Assembly: GCA_033557465.1 (NCBI GenBank) | Contig: CM066041.1 | Location: 156,215,532 to 156,279,531 of the forward strand | Direction of reading: 5' to 3' | DNA: 64,000 nt | Origin: Ichthyophis bannanicus | Lineage: Eukaryota; Chordata; Amphibia; Gymnophiona; Ichthyophiidae | In this document: positions 39,169 through 49,864 of the stretch, one piece after another | How the letters are laid out: each line of letters opens with the position of its first letter | Numbering within the stretch: the stretch's first letter is position 1 | The notes under the pieces: generated by a model | What the model saw: only the letters and a program-made list of their open reading frames with translations | Told to the model about the DNA's origin: nothing | The model's database searches: none | Made by a program: the position numbers and the translations under genes

Positions 39169-40502
39169 TGGGATAAGGAGAGCTGTGTGGATCGAATGGA
39201 ATGGGGGAAAAGTGAGGAATACACCTTTAAAAGCAGAGGTAAACAAGGTTCCCATAGAAACCACAAGCTACCGAAGCATGCAGTAGCTAGAGCTAAGCCC
39301 TGCCCTAGCAGTGACATAAGAGCTAGTTTGAGCCCTAACAAATCTCACATGTGCAGCAAGGAGGGTGTGGCTGGAGAGAAGCACCATTTTAAAGCTGCTT
39401 CAGTGTTTTGTAGGGAGGAGCCCGGCAGAGACACAGGTACAATCTCTGAGCTTACCAGAGACATAGTGGAGAGAGAAGGAGAAGTGGAGACTGCTGATTC
39501 TTATTCTCAGAGAGCACTGGAACCAAAGCTGAAGCTTGTGCCAAAGCACCCCAGACAGGAGAAACTGGAAAGGTTTGACTCCAGGTGGGGAAACAGCTCC
39601 GATAGCAAGGGAAGCAATATACGTTGGGAAGGTACGTTGCTTCAGTTCCTAGCAGGGGCTGTGCTGAGGACGTTGTCAGGGAGCTGAGGTTAAGCGCTGA
39701 ACAGAGTGCTGGCAGAAACGCAGTGAAAGCAGCTCCAAGCAGAAGTAAAAGGAATTCAAGTAAGTCCAATGAGAGAGCACTAGAGGCTGTGGAAAAGCTG
39801 TTGCAAGAGAGAAAGGCTCATTCCCTAAGAACCAGAAAGAGACCAGTAAGAGACCAGAAAGAACAGTTTTTAGGAAAACTTCAGAAGCTTCTGCACAATA
39901 TTAAGTTTAAACCCTGTGATAAAGGCTCCCAGGAAGACAACCCAATTGAACCTTGTGAAGACATGCAAATAGATGTTTATGAGACACCTCTTGATAATGA
40001 CGTAATTGAAATGGATTGCTCGTTTTGTAAAACAAACAGCTTGAACATGTGCTAGGCTCATGCTGTGAGAAGAAGTTTGCATAGCCTGTGTGTTAAGTTG
40101 AAAGGGAAAGAACTGTTGCTGAAAAACTTTAAGTTTACCTGATGTAATAACCAGCCGTAGCTGTGAAGGGCATTTATCTAGGAGGAGCCTGAGAACAGCT
40201 GCTGTGTAAAGAATACTTCTGAGTTTGATGTTTCAGCCTAATTTGTTCCTGATATCCCTTACTTTAGAGAAAGAATCCTTGTCTTGTGTTGCGCTATGAA
40301 TTTGATGCGAGGGGGAAACCCAGAATAAATATCTTTGTTTGCCTTGAACACCCCGTGTGGTCAAACTACTTTGTCTGAAGAGTGCTAGAAACTACAAGTC
40401 CCAGCATCCATTGCTGGAAACCAAGTCTTGGGAAATTACTTAAAGGCAAATAAGGCAGCCCTTTTGCCTACCAGCCCTTGGCCTAGGCAGGGGGTCACGA
40501 CA
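39169..40502 (+). repeat. Solo LTR (1,334 bp) related to the 9.58 kb element
   Basis: It starts TGGGATAAGG and ends GGGGTCACGACA, flanked by the 4-bp duplication GTAT (39165-39168 and 40503-40506). Length, AGAATAAATA signal at about 40321, a GGTCAAACTACTTTG stretch and an AACTACAAGTCCCAGCATCC stretch match the layout of the 1,364-bp LTR at 14893. Its reading frame opens at the same +27 offset. The sequence is otherwise strongly diverged, so it is a sister family. No internal element remains, which fits LTR-LTR recombination. Confidence 0.75.
39196..40055 (+). pseudogene. LTR-encoded ORF of the solo LTR, one frameshift
   Basis: The ATG lies 27 nt into the LTR and reads MEWGKSEEY, open to 39687; the second part is open in another frame from before 39624 to 40055. 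The N-terminal half shares a PK...RA...PSS pattern with the ORF at 14920. The C-terminus has EDMQIDV and IEMDCSF where the other has EDMQCEV and YMDCTL. A Leu/Glu-rich helix-like stretch (ERALEAVEKLLQERK) precedes it. Function unknown; the likeness is short and read by eye. Confidence 0.5.
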
Positions 40503-41802
40503 GTATGTGGCAATGGATGACAGTGGCAGCTGCTACACTGAGCATGAGGATGGGTGGGTGGAGAGGTCCTGTTGTGGCAAGTGACAGATATGCCAAATGA
40601 ATGCCCTCCACACCATCCACAAAGATGTCAATACTCCTGATGTGCAACACAAATAATCACTGCAAGGATAGTGATATCTGTGCAGTATACATGAATTCAT
40701 AGATGAGCACCTGCATGTGCAAAATGCTCCAGGGCCCCAAAGTGTCCATACCACACAAGATCGGGACAACACAAGGTAGGTAGAGGAACATAGGTGACAG
40801 GTGATACATGGGAGCAAACACATGAGTGCTGCACATCAACCCTGCAGAGTCATGCCAGCCACATGGAAAGACAGAGAGAGGCCTGTGGCTGTAGTGACTT
40901 GGGGCACCTGGTCTATAGTCCACACCATCACTACCCTAAATGCATAACTCCCTGTGGCAGCTATCCTGTGACAAAGGGCTAACAGAGATGGGCCATGGAG
41001 AGGGCAGTGCCGGTGGAGATGTTTCTGTCTGTTCCTGCAACAAAATCATGCACATATAGGGAAAGAGCCTATCCAGATGAAACCAATGTGTGTGTGAGCA
41101 TTATGTTAATGAAATACACCCAGGAGGTGGAAGCAGTTCACTGGACATCAAAAGTTAGCATCTCCTGCGAGCATGCATCAGGGAAGGGAGTGAGAAGCTT
41201 GGAAAAGGGGAGGCTGATAGCTCATATATTGTCCTTTGTCAAGGATGCTACCCTATCCAGCAAAGTATCTGCATGAACACGATGTGTTTTATGCTGTGTG
41301 CAACAAAGCACCCCAGACCTCTATGCTACAACTGAGAAGGGGACGTGCATGTCATAGTGGTCTCAATAGCCAAGATTCTGAACCCCTTAGTGGAGTCAAG
41401 GCCAGCTGCGAGGCAAATGCTTGCTGGAAGCCTGCAGAGATGGGAGAAGAGAAGCATACGTGCACTCGGAGCAAATGGTGTACTGTACAGAAAGCAACTG
41501 GCTGTACATGACAACGATGCTCGCCCAGTGATAGGTGCAGGTGCCAAGATCAAACAGGATGGCTGATGTGGTCATGGAGGGCGGGGGGGATTTACCAAGC
41601 TAATGAATGAAGTGTAGCAGCAACAGCATCACTCTGATGCAACAGCCACTGATAGGTGTGCTGCCACAGTAACTGCCTATCACACAGGTGATTTAGTCCT
41701 GTAGGTGGTGTGTGTAAGGCCCTTTGCATATCCACATATTTGGCAAACAGAGTCATTCATGATAAGGGCATGTGTGCTGAATACTTCAGGCATGAAAGGC
41801 TG
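40503..41802. other. No gene or repeat recognised
   Basis: Mixed-composition sequence with only short frames, the longest under 100 codons and without family likeness. It may be the most unique-looking stretch of the window. Confidence 0.5.
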
Positions 41803-41950
41803 CCAAGTATCTGAATTCAAAAAAGCATGGGACAAATAGAGAAGATCTCTTAAGGTAAAAAGGGGACTACTGTAGTTGATATGGAAGGGCAGACTAGATA
41901 GGCCATGTGGTCTTTTTCTGCTGTCATGTTTCTATAATTCTCTGTTTCTA
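41803..41950 (+). repeat. CR1-like LINE 3' end fragment
   Basis: It contains SEFKKAWDK-like coding end, then GGCAGACTAGATAGGCCATG and TGTCATGTTTCTAT, as at 20790-20880. Truncated to about 150 bp. Confidence 0.8.
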
Positions 41951-42290
41951 TTCTCCCAGTCTGCATTACATGTCTCTGAGCATCCACTGCATGCAGGTTG
42001 CTCACATGGAAGCACAGTGCAGCCCATTCACCTGTTCTGGAATGTTGCATGAACTCTCTCCTCAGATCCTCTGGCCAGTTCTCCCACTCATGCAGTGGCA
42101 TGGGTACATGGGGGGGAAGTGGAGCAACAGTATTGGGGGGAGCATGACTCTGTCCTCCAAACACAACCACTTCACTTCGCCAAGTGGAGCACAGGAACAA
42201 TATTAGCCAAGTCTAAGGATGTCCACTGATGTTGTAATAGGTGGATGCTGTTCCTGGTTGCTCGCACCTGTTTGCATCTGCCGGATACCT
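41951..42290. other. No gene or repeat recognised
   Basis: Nothing coding or clearly repeated is seen. Confidence 0.4.
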
Positions 42291-43050
42291 GCTCAGTATC
42301 GCTGCTGCCTGGTTAGCGATGGGTGCTGCCTCCACTCCATCCCGAAATGCCCCCGACATGCCCTGATGCTAAATGCTTAGCATAGGAGCGTGTAGCAGCA
42401 GCATCCATGGAAATCCAGCGGCACTAACTGTGATAGTTACTATTCAGCTCAGTGGCATTTACACGGTTTGCAAATCTGCAACCATATAAATGCTTTTGAA
42501 TATCTTCTCTCCCCCCTCCCCATGTCCTTAAATGGGTCTACAGATATGTTCTTATGGCTCTAGGACCCAATATTCAGCACCAGTGGCCAATGCTGCTAAA
42601 GCGACCAGCCACTGGTACTGAACATTAAACCAGAGTATTCAATGCCAGGGTCATATCTGCCCTGACATTGAATATCCATGTTGGCTGCATTTGCTGATCG
42701 TTAACTGGACAGCGGCGATATTAAACTGCTCACCGGTTAGTGACATGTGATGAAAGTTGGGCCATAGTTTCCTGTGCCTGGCTTTTGCCGTGTATCACGA
42801 ACTGTGTAGCGGCTCAGTATTGCCGCAGCCCGGTTAGTGATAGGAGCCACCTCTGCTTCACCCCAGAATGCCCCAACATGCCCCAATGCCAACCGGTTAG
42901 CATCAGGGTGTGTTAGTGCCTCTGAATATCCTGCAGAGCAGCAGTTACATGGTTGGTAGGACTGCAGACCGTGTAAATGCCTTTGAATATCTCCCCCCCC
43001 AACCCCTTACTCCTTGCTACCATGTGCAAATATGCTATAAGTGAACGTTA
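42291..43050 (+). repeat. Two direct copies of an about 240-bp repeat
   Basis: 42291-42540 and 42808-43000 share CTCAGTAT-GC-GC, CTGGTTAG-GAT, TCC-AATGCCCC-ACATGCCC and TTTGAATATCT words in the same order, with about 515 bp between corresponding points. The intervening part has ATATTCAGCACCAGTGGCC words also found near 37430. Class unknown. Confidence 0.55.
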
Positions 43051-43632
43051 CCCAGGGCAGTGTAAGGGTTGTTAGCATCCCCTGAAATGGTATTTTTAGT
43101 TGGCATCACTAATATTCAGTCATAGGAACCTGGCAGCATATACTAGAAGCCAAGATCAGCTCAAATGTGGGGTGCCACTTGCCCGCACAGCTGAAAGATG
43201 CAATTTGGAGGTAACATGAAGCTGCAGAGCACATGGACGTAGGGGCTCTGAGCACAGGGGAACAATGATTAGCAGCATAATAGTTGTTGTGTAGACAGGG
43301 GGCAACTTCCATGTAGTTGTCATGGCTCTGCTGCAAGAGGAATACTTGGGAAGGCAACCTCATAGGTTCAGGACCAACCCACTATGTATAGAGAGTGGGC
43401 AGGATTAACACCTTGGAATCAGAAGAGTGCCTCGTTTCTGGGGGATAAATATATGTAAAAGGAGGAATATTGGATAGTCTCCCTAATGCACTGTGGATAT
43501 TCCTAATATGTGTCACATCTTGTGTGGAGCCATAGGGCAGGTCACACATAGCTGCCATGTGCATGAAATGTAGGTTAATGAAGGGCATGTGTGCATGAGA
43601 GATGGCAGGCCTCAAGAATACAACAAGGTAGA
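43051..43632. other. No gene or repeat recognised
   Basis: No coding frame of note. Confidence 0.4.
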
Positions 43633-43740
43633 GTGGAAGAGTAGGCTAGGAGTTAGGGCAGCAGCCTGGAATTGGAAAGACCAGTGTTCAAATCCCACTG
43701 ATACTCCCATCTGGTCTATATTTTTTCAGGTCTACATGTA
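43633..43740 (+). mobile_element. SINE fragment with tRNA-like head
   Basis: GAGTAGGCTAGGAGTTAGGGC (A-box region) and AGTGTTCAAATCCCACT (B-box region) are about 40 bp apart, as in tRNA-derived SINEs here. The rest of the SINE is missing or unrecognisable. Confidence 0.6.
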
Positions 43741-43999
43741 CACTGGCAGCATTTCAATGTGATTCCACAGGGGATATGGTACCATGTGAGTGAGAGATGC
43801 AGGCAGGCACAGGCATTTTTTTTCCTGCTTGAGCTAAATTTGCATATGTGAGGTACATGTGCAGGGCTGAAAATATGCAGGGCCCCAGGAACGTTTTCAC
43901 ATGTACACACCCTATGTCAGTGGGATGCACATTGTGCCATATTTTCAAATGAAGATGTATGTCTTTGTTTCCAGTCTGTCTTTTGCATTTTCCAAATGT

Positions 44000-44221
44000 T
44001 TTTTTTAAGTGCTGTCAAGTCAATGCTCACTCCTGGTGAGCCAGCAACCCCTGGGTTTTCTGGGCAAGGTAGGAATGGAAGTAGTTTGCCAGGTCTTTTC
44101 TTCTGAGACAACGGAGAGTAAAGTGACTTGCCCAAGGTGACAAGGAGTAAGAGTGGGAATCAAACCCTGATCTCTTGGGTACCAGGCTGTTGCTCTAACT
44201 ACTAGGCTACTCCTCCATGTC
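44000..44221 (-). mobile_element. tRNA-headed SINE with RTE-like tail
   Basis: Minus strand: GTAGCCTAGTAGTTAGAGC (A box), GGTTTGATTCC (B box), GGGCAAGTCACTTTACTC, then a tail with CTTGCCCAGAAAACCC and CACCAGGAGTGAGCATTG, ending in an A-run. The 8-bp duplication CCAAATGT lies at 43992-43999 and 44222-44229. Same family as 22496-22703, but longer and better preserved. Confidence 0.85.
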
Positions 44222-44414
44222 CCAAATGTGGGCCTCACTATTTTACAATGCAGGCACGGGTGAATTTTCGCTGCAAGTTTAAAAAAAATATGATAATGCT
44301 GAGGGGCAGGGATATGCCAATTTTAGAATGGGTGCGCAAATGCACACCGTCTCTTCTAAAATGAACATAGATTTTCAAATGTGCTCATTTCCACCTCCCA
44401 TCCATCCTCTAAAT

Positions 44415-46108
44415 CAGGGGTCTCAAACTCAAATTGCTTTGAGGGCCGAATGAGGACTTCTAAAGTAACCCGGGGGCCGCATAAGACACGGGGGGCTCAT
44501 TTGCATAAGGGGCCTCATTTGCATAAATATTTGCATAATGTTGCATAATGAGTGCATGGATAAAGAAAGACTAGAAAATTTCTATATTACTATAATCCAG
44601 TGCCAACCGCCAGGCACATTAGGAACTACTACTAACACTGCCCATTTAGAACCCATAGCAAACCCCCCGTATCATAACAGCACTACCAGGACTCACAAAG
44701 CACCAGACCCTACCTATCAAAAGGCAACACTGCAAAAATACATTTCAGAGAATACATGACCTACTGGGAAAAGAGAACAAGTAGCAATGTCAAATAGGAA
44801 TTACACAGAATACCTCAGCACTGTAGAAATAAAACTATAAATTAATGGTAATGGTTCTGACCCCCCCCCCAGCCCACAGCACATTACCAGTTCTGACCCC
44901 CCAGCCCACAGCACATTACCAGCTCTAAACCCCCCAGCCCACAGCACACTGGTAATGTGCTGGGGGGTTTAGAACTGGTAATGTGCTGTGGGCTGGGGGG
45001 GGGGGGTCGGAACAGGTAATGGTTCTGACCCCCCCCAGCCCACAGCACATTACCAGCTCTAACCCCCCCCTGCCCACATCCCCCCCCCTCCCTCCCTCCC
45101 TCCTTCCTGGGCAAAAATCACAGCCCCCCCCCCCCGCCCTCCCTCCCTCCCTCCTTCCTTCCCTCCTTGGCAAAAATCACAGGCTCCCCCCCCCCTCCCT
45201 CCCTCCTTGGCAAAAATCTCAGCCCCCCCCTCCCTCCCTCCCTCCTTCCTTCCCTCCTTGGCAAAAATCACAGGCTCCCCCCCCCCTCCCTCCCTCCTTG
45301 GCAAAAATCACAGGCTCCCCCCCCTCCCTCCCTCCCTCCCTCCTTGGCAAAAATCACAGCCCCCCCCCTCCCTCCCTCCCTCCTTCCTTCCCTCCTTGGC
45401 AAAAATCACAGGCTCCCCCCCCTCCCTCCTTGGCAAAATCACAGGCTCCCCCCCTCCCTCCCTCCCTCCCTCCTTGGCAAAAATCACAGCCCCCCCTCCC
45501 TCCCTCCTTGGCAAAAATCACAGGCAGGCAGGCAGGCAGGCAGGCCCCCCCCTCCCTCCCTCCCTCCCTGCCTCAGTCCCTCTCCTCTTCGGCTTAGAAC
45601 CGCGAAGGGAGAGTTCCTCCCTCGCGACTCTTTTAAGCCGGCTGAGGCTTATGGGAAATTTCCCCTCTGCCCCCTCGAGCTTAACAGAGTCGCGAGGGAG
45701 AAGCTCTCCCTTCGCGGCTCTGAAAGCCGAAGAGGAGAGGGACTGAGGGAGGCAGAGCTGGGCAGACTGCTTCCTTACCTGCCGTGGAGAGCTGTGCACC
45801 CTGGCGATCCTCCAAGCGATCCAAGCAGGCGATTCTTCAAGGCGCTGGTACCTCGTGGCTATTCAGACTGCTTCTGGGCCCGGGCCCCCCCCCCTCCTCC
45901 TTTTTCTCCTCCTCCTGCCGGTCGCGCATTGGTGGAGGGCAGGCGGGTGACGCGGACGTGAGAAACACCATGCAGCCCCGGGAATCACGCGAGGTAAAAA
46001 AAATATAGAAACAGCAGGAGGACAAAAATGCAACGTAAAGCAGGACAATACTCCGTGGTGTCGCAGGCCGCAGAAAATGCTCTCGCGGGCCGCGTGTTTG
46101 AGACCCCT
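44415..46108. mobile_element. Non-autonomous hAT transposon, 1.69 kb
   Basis: Ends CAGGGGTCTCAAACTC and GTTTGAGACCCCTG are inverted repeats, flanked by the 8-bp duplication CTCTAAAT (44407-44414 and 46109-46116). It shares with the hAT at 8887, in reverse, the segment with GCAAATATTTGCATAA-like words and a 50-codon-long conserved frame (FYITIIQCQPPGTLGTT), and a related palindrome at 45595-45735. In place of the other element's minisatellite it has a C/T-rich one. No transposase. Confidence 0.92.
44860..45595 (+). repeat. C/T-rich minisatellite inside the hAT
   Basis: Units of about 40-60 bp consist of CCCCCC, a run of CCTCCCTCC, then CTTGGCAAAAATCACAG. About ten units lie at 45100-45530, ending in four GGCA repeats. 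44860-45060 has longer units with AGCCCACAGCACATTACCAG in both orientations. Long open frames here are repeat artefacts. Confidence 0.92.
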
Positions 46109-46389
46109 GCTCTAAATGGAGATGCAAATGAAAACCCCCTCGCGGAAACACCCAGACAACATACTCAATAGCTGTCACTTAATCCACACACCTAACAACA
46201 CCCCGTCCACATCCAAACACTACGAACTAAAATAAGCCAATAAACCCTGTATATAGTTCCTAGATGACTAATGTTAAGGCTAAGGACCTCTCCTTTCCAA
46301 TTATATATATTTTGAATATGTTCATTTGTTAAATATGTGTTAAATATTTGTTTATTTGTTAAATATCTCAATTTTAATATGTAAATAGT

Positions 46390-46495
46390 TTTGTACTGTT
46401 TTATGTAACATGTTGCGTTAACTGTAAACCGTCCCTGATCTCTGGAAGGGGCGGTATAGAAGGAATAAATAAAATAAAATAATAAATAAATGGTC
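46390..46495 (+). repeat. L2-like LINE or SINE 3' tail
   Basis: AACTGTAAACCGTCCCTG, GGGGCGGTATAGAAGG and AATAAATAAAATAAAATAA reproduce the tail found at 5693-5808 and in the SINE at 16460. Confidence 0.65.
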
Positions 46496-47829
46496 TTTCT
46501 AAATATCCCTGAAATCAAATAGTACATTGATGTTTTGGTTTCACTTGAAAGGCAGCATAATGAAATTGAATTTTTCATTGCATTTTTTATTTAATTTTCA
46601 AATGATGATACATCCCTATTATATGGGCGTTATTAATTAGAGGTCAGGAAAAAGCCCAGGTAATTGTGAAGGAATGTCTCTAGAGAGAGTGTGTGAGAGA
46701 GAGAGAGCAGATATTAATGCAGGTAGCTGTCTCTGTGCTTTCTTTAGAAACTGTGAGAAAAACTGAATAGAAACTAGGAAAAATGCTCTGATTCTTTCAG
46801 CTAAAACAAACCTTGAACTAGTTTTTGCCAATTATATTCCCCAGAGGAGCTCAGTGGTACAGACCCCTCCCCTCCCCCTCCCCCTCTCACTCCCCCTCCC
46901 CCCCCCCCCCCCATGGCAGATAATGAGCTCTGTAGTGGGGGTGGATGCCCAACTCCTCATGGTTAGCTCCCTTGCTGTACCTCCCACAATCCTCAAGACT
47001 CCTTCCATCTGCAGCTGCTGCCGCCTCATGAATTAAACACATTGAAAATAAACTCAGCTCTCCAATACTTCCCAAATACCTTTAATATTCACTGTCGCAG
47101 TTCTCCAGCCCCACAAGGTGCTAGCAGAAGAATGCCTAATGTTTTGTTAGAAAGCAGAGAAAGACTGACAGGAGGGGACTGAAAGGGCTGTCAGGATAAT
47201 CCTTTTATTAGAAAGTGCTTTCTCTAACACAATCTAAATATTTTCTGTATTTCATGATATTCCTCCTTCTATTCTAGGAAGCAGGTATGATTTAGAAGGA
47301 TTTAATCTTGACTTAACACTGATGAGAAAAAATCAAACTGTAAATCAGGCCTTAGAATTTATCTGCTCCAGGCAGCCTGCACATGGGGGCCATAGGGTCA
47401 AGCACCACCTCCATGGCCCACCATATAGAACATCCATCCCTGTGATCTAGCAGCAACTAAAGGGGAGGGTATCCATAGCCGTCCACCCACGGAAGGGATA
47501 GGCAGGGCTTTGGGAATACACCACTTGGAGGTGGTGAATCCCACCCAGACCCCAGGCTGAGCACCCCAGCAATCATGTCCCACTAGACTTGAGAAGGTCA
47601 AAAGATCTCCCCAGGTCCATGGATAGCTGCAGTACCAGTACAAGGATGCCAGGCAGGGGAACCTCCAAGCTCCAACTTTAGAGGCCCACATTCAATGAAA
47701 GAAACATTATGCTGCTGCTCAGAGCTGGCTGGCTTCAGCCACATCGTCTCCCAGTCAGGACGAGGGGCCATCAGCCCACAGGTACATGGCTCATGGCAGC
47801 GGCATGTCACCCCCTGGTACATGTAATCT
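46496..47829. other. No gene recognised; short C/T tract
   Basis: 46861-46913 is a CCCCTC-type pyrimidine run, and a short GAGAGAGAG stretch lies near 46695. The rest shows no coding or repeat signature. Confidence 0.5.
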
Positions 47830-48010
47830 CCAGGAACAAGCAGGAATATAGTCTTCACATATGGGTGACATCGGGTCCGACAGAGCCCACGTGGGTAGCT
47901 CCCCAGCTACCAATAGGAAAGCCTTTGGGAGCAATCTACTGCATCTGCGCTGCTGCCTTCCCGCTCTCCCAACTCCCTCTCTTCAGTTCTTCTTTTTCCA
48001 TGGAGCCTAT
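47830..48010 (+). repeat. Left inverted terminal repeat of the DIRS-like element
   Basis: ATCTCCAGGAACAAGCAGGA, TAGTCTTCACATATG, GCCTTTGGGAGCAATC and CTCCCAACTCCCTCTC appear in the same order in the reverse complement of 56640-56830. The exact outer end is uncertain. Confidence 0.8.
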
Positions 48011-48129
48011 CACCGCAAAAAATAACTTCTAAAACCTTTTCTTAATCGCTCTGCCTAACCGCAACTAGTATAGTTCGATACTACTCCCCTCTACTTTTAT
48101 TTATTTCTTCTTTTAAAAAAACCCAAAAA

Positions 48130-48956
48130 ACCCTTTATCTTATTTCACTCAGGGCCTCGTGCCCCTTGGGCCTTGCCCACCATCTTAAGATGACGAAACC
48201 CTCCAGTGGTTTAAAAATTGCACCAAGTGCTCCAGCACCATCTCGGTTACTGACAAACACGCCAGGTGCTTGAAGTGTCTTGGTCCCGACCATATTCCCC
48301 AGGACTGTTCCCTCTGCAAGCAGATGATGAAGAGGGACCTAGGGAACTGGACTAAAGGTTTGGGGAATTCATCCCTTTGGACTCATTGTCGTTGGCCTCT
48401 ACTTCATCCAGAGCTTCGTCCTGCTCTCCTAGTTTGAAGCATTCCAAGGAATCGAGGCACTCAGAAAAAAAGACTAAGACGACCACGTCTCCAAAAGATA
48501 AGTCAAAAACCCGAGACTCCTCAGAGAAACTGAAGTAACCGAGAGAAAGATCCAAGGACACCTTAGGAAAGTCTCGGGAATCCAGAGAAAGATCCCATTC
48601 AACTCATCGGGAATCGTCCAGGACTTCCTCTGATTCTGGTCATAGGTCCAGACATCCCCAGTGAGAGGACTTGTCCTCCAAAGCCTCGATGGGGATTCAG
48701 GAGGCACCCAAGGCCTTGGCCTCTGGAGAGCCCCTGATGCCTTGCTGTAGTACGGTGGCACCCAGCCCCATTCTTTCAGTGGACGAGACGCAGGCTACTT
48801 CATTGGATCAGCGTATGTTGTCCTTGGAAAGGACCATAGCAGCTCTGTTAGCATCGACAGCCTTGGGAATGCAGCCAGGAACATCAACGTTAATGACTCC
48901 ATCGACTCCGCTGCACCAGCCAGCATCGATCTTGCCTTTCACATCGATGAAGCTTT
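48130..48956 (+). pseudogene. DIRS gag, N-terminal part with zinc knuckle
   Basis: A CX2CX4HX4C motif CLKCLGPDHIPQDC lies at about 48268-48309, followed by SLCKQMMKR. A Ser/Arg/Lys-rich stretch follows and then MLSLERTIAALLAS. Frames are shifted several times. It is cut by the LINE at 48957; gag continues at 52114. Confidence 0.7.
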
Positions 48957-49095
48957 TAAACTAGATAATAGGGGAGAGCCGAGAGTCGCCCAAGAGCGCA
49001 TGGTTCAGAACAATGTATCCTTGATGGATACTACCAAAAGAATGAAGTTAGGGCATATCAGCAGAGAGGTTCCAATAAAGACAAAAGTAGTCTAA

Positions 49096-49864
49096 ATGCC
49101 CTTGAGTACAGAGCAGACAGAGCTTAAAGATTCCAAATTACCCCTGTCTAACAATAGCCAGATTAATATGAATAAAATACAGTGTCTAAAATGCTTGTAT
49201 ACAAATGCTAGAAGTCTAAAAAATAAGATGGGAGAGTTAGAATATATAGCACTAAATGAGAGGTTAGATATAATTGGTATCTCGGAGACATGGTGGAAGG
49301 ACAACCAGTGGGACACTGTGATACCTGGGTGCAAACTATATCGTAATGATAGAACTGATCAAATTGGAGGAGGGGTTGCGCTCTGTTAGACAGGGCAATG
49401 AGTCACAATGAATTAAAGTTCTACAGGAAACAAAATTTGCTGTAGACTCTCTATGGATTGAAATTCCATGTAAAAAGGGAAGGCGATGGCAGTAGGGGTG
49501 TAATATCAACTGCCTGGCCAGAATGAACAAATGGATGATGAAATGCTCAAAGAAATCAGGGAAGCTAACAAAAGTTATAGAACGGTAATAATAATGGATG
49601 ATTTCAAATACCCCAATATTGACTGGGTCAGTGTCACAGCAAAACATGCTACGGAGATAAAGTTTCTAGATGCAGCTGGTTCATGAACCGACCAGAGGGG
49701 AAGACATTTTGGACCTAGTCGTTAGTGGAACACCAGATCTGGTGCAAGAGATAAGGGTGTTGTGGCCATTTGGCAAGAGTGATCATAGCATGATCGCGCT
49801 TGATTTAATTAATGGAGGGATGGTAAGGAAATCCACAGTAATACCTTTTAACTTTCGAAAGGGA
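49096..49864 (+). pseudogene. Endonuclease domain of the CR1/L3-like LINE
   Basis: Blocks in order: YTNARSLKNKMGELE, IIGISETWWKDNQW, YRNDRTDQIGGGVAL, then a frame break near 49389. DFKYPNIDWVSVT follows (the family's GDF reads DDF here), then LDLVVSGTPDL and GKSDHSMIALDL. At least three frameshifts or stops. Confidence 0.85.

Noticed and set aside
40533..40923. Cys-rich minus-strand frames of 88-96 codons
   Set aside because: Chance-length frames with no domain order or repeat partner in the window.
44983..45961. 204- and 264-codon Pro/Ser-rich frames
   Set aside because: They lie in the C/T minisatellite of a hAT and change with repeat phase in all three frames; artefact.
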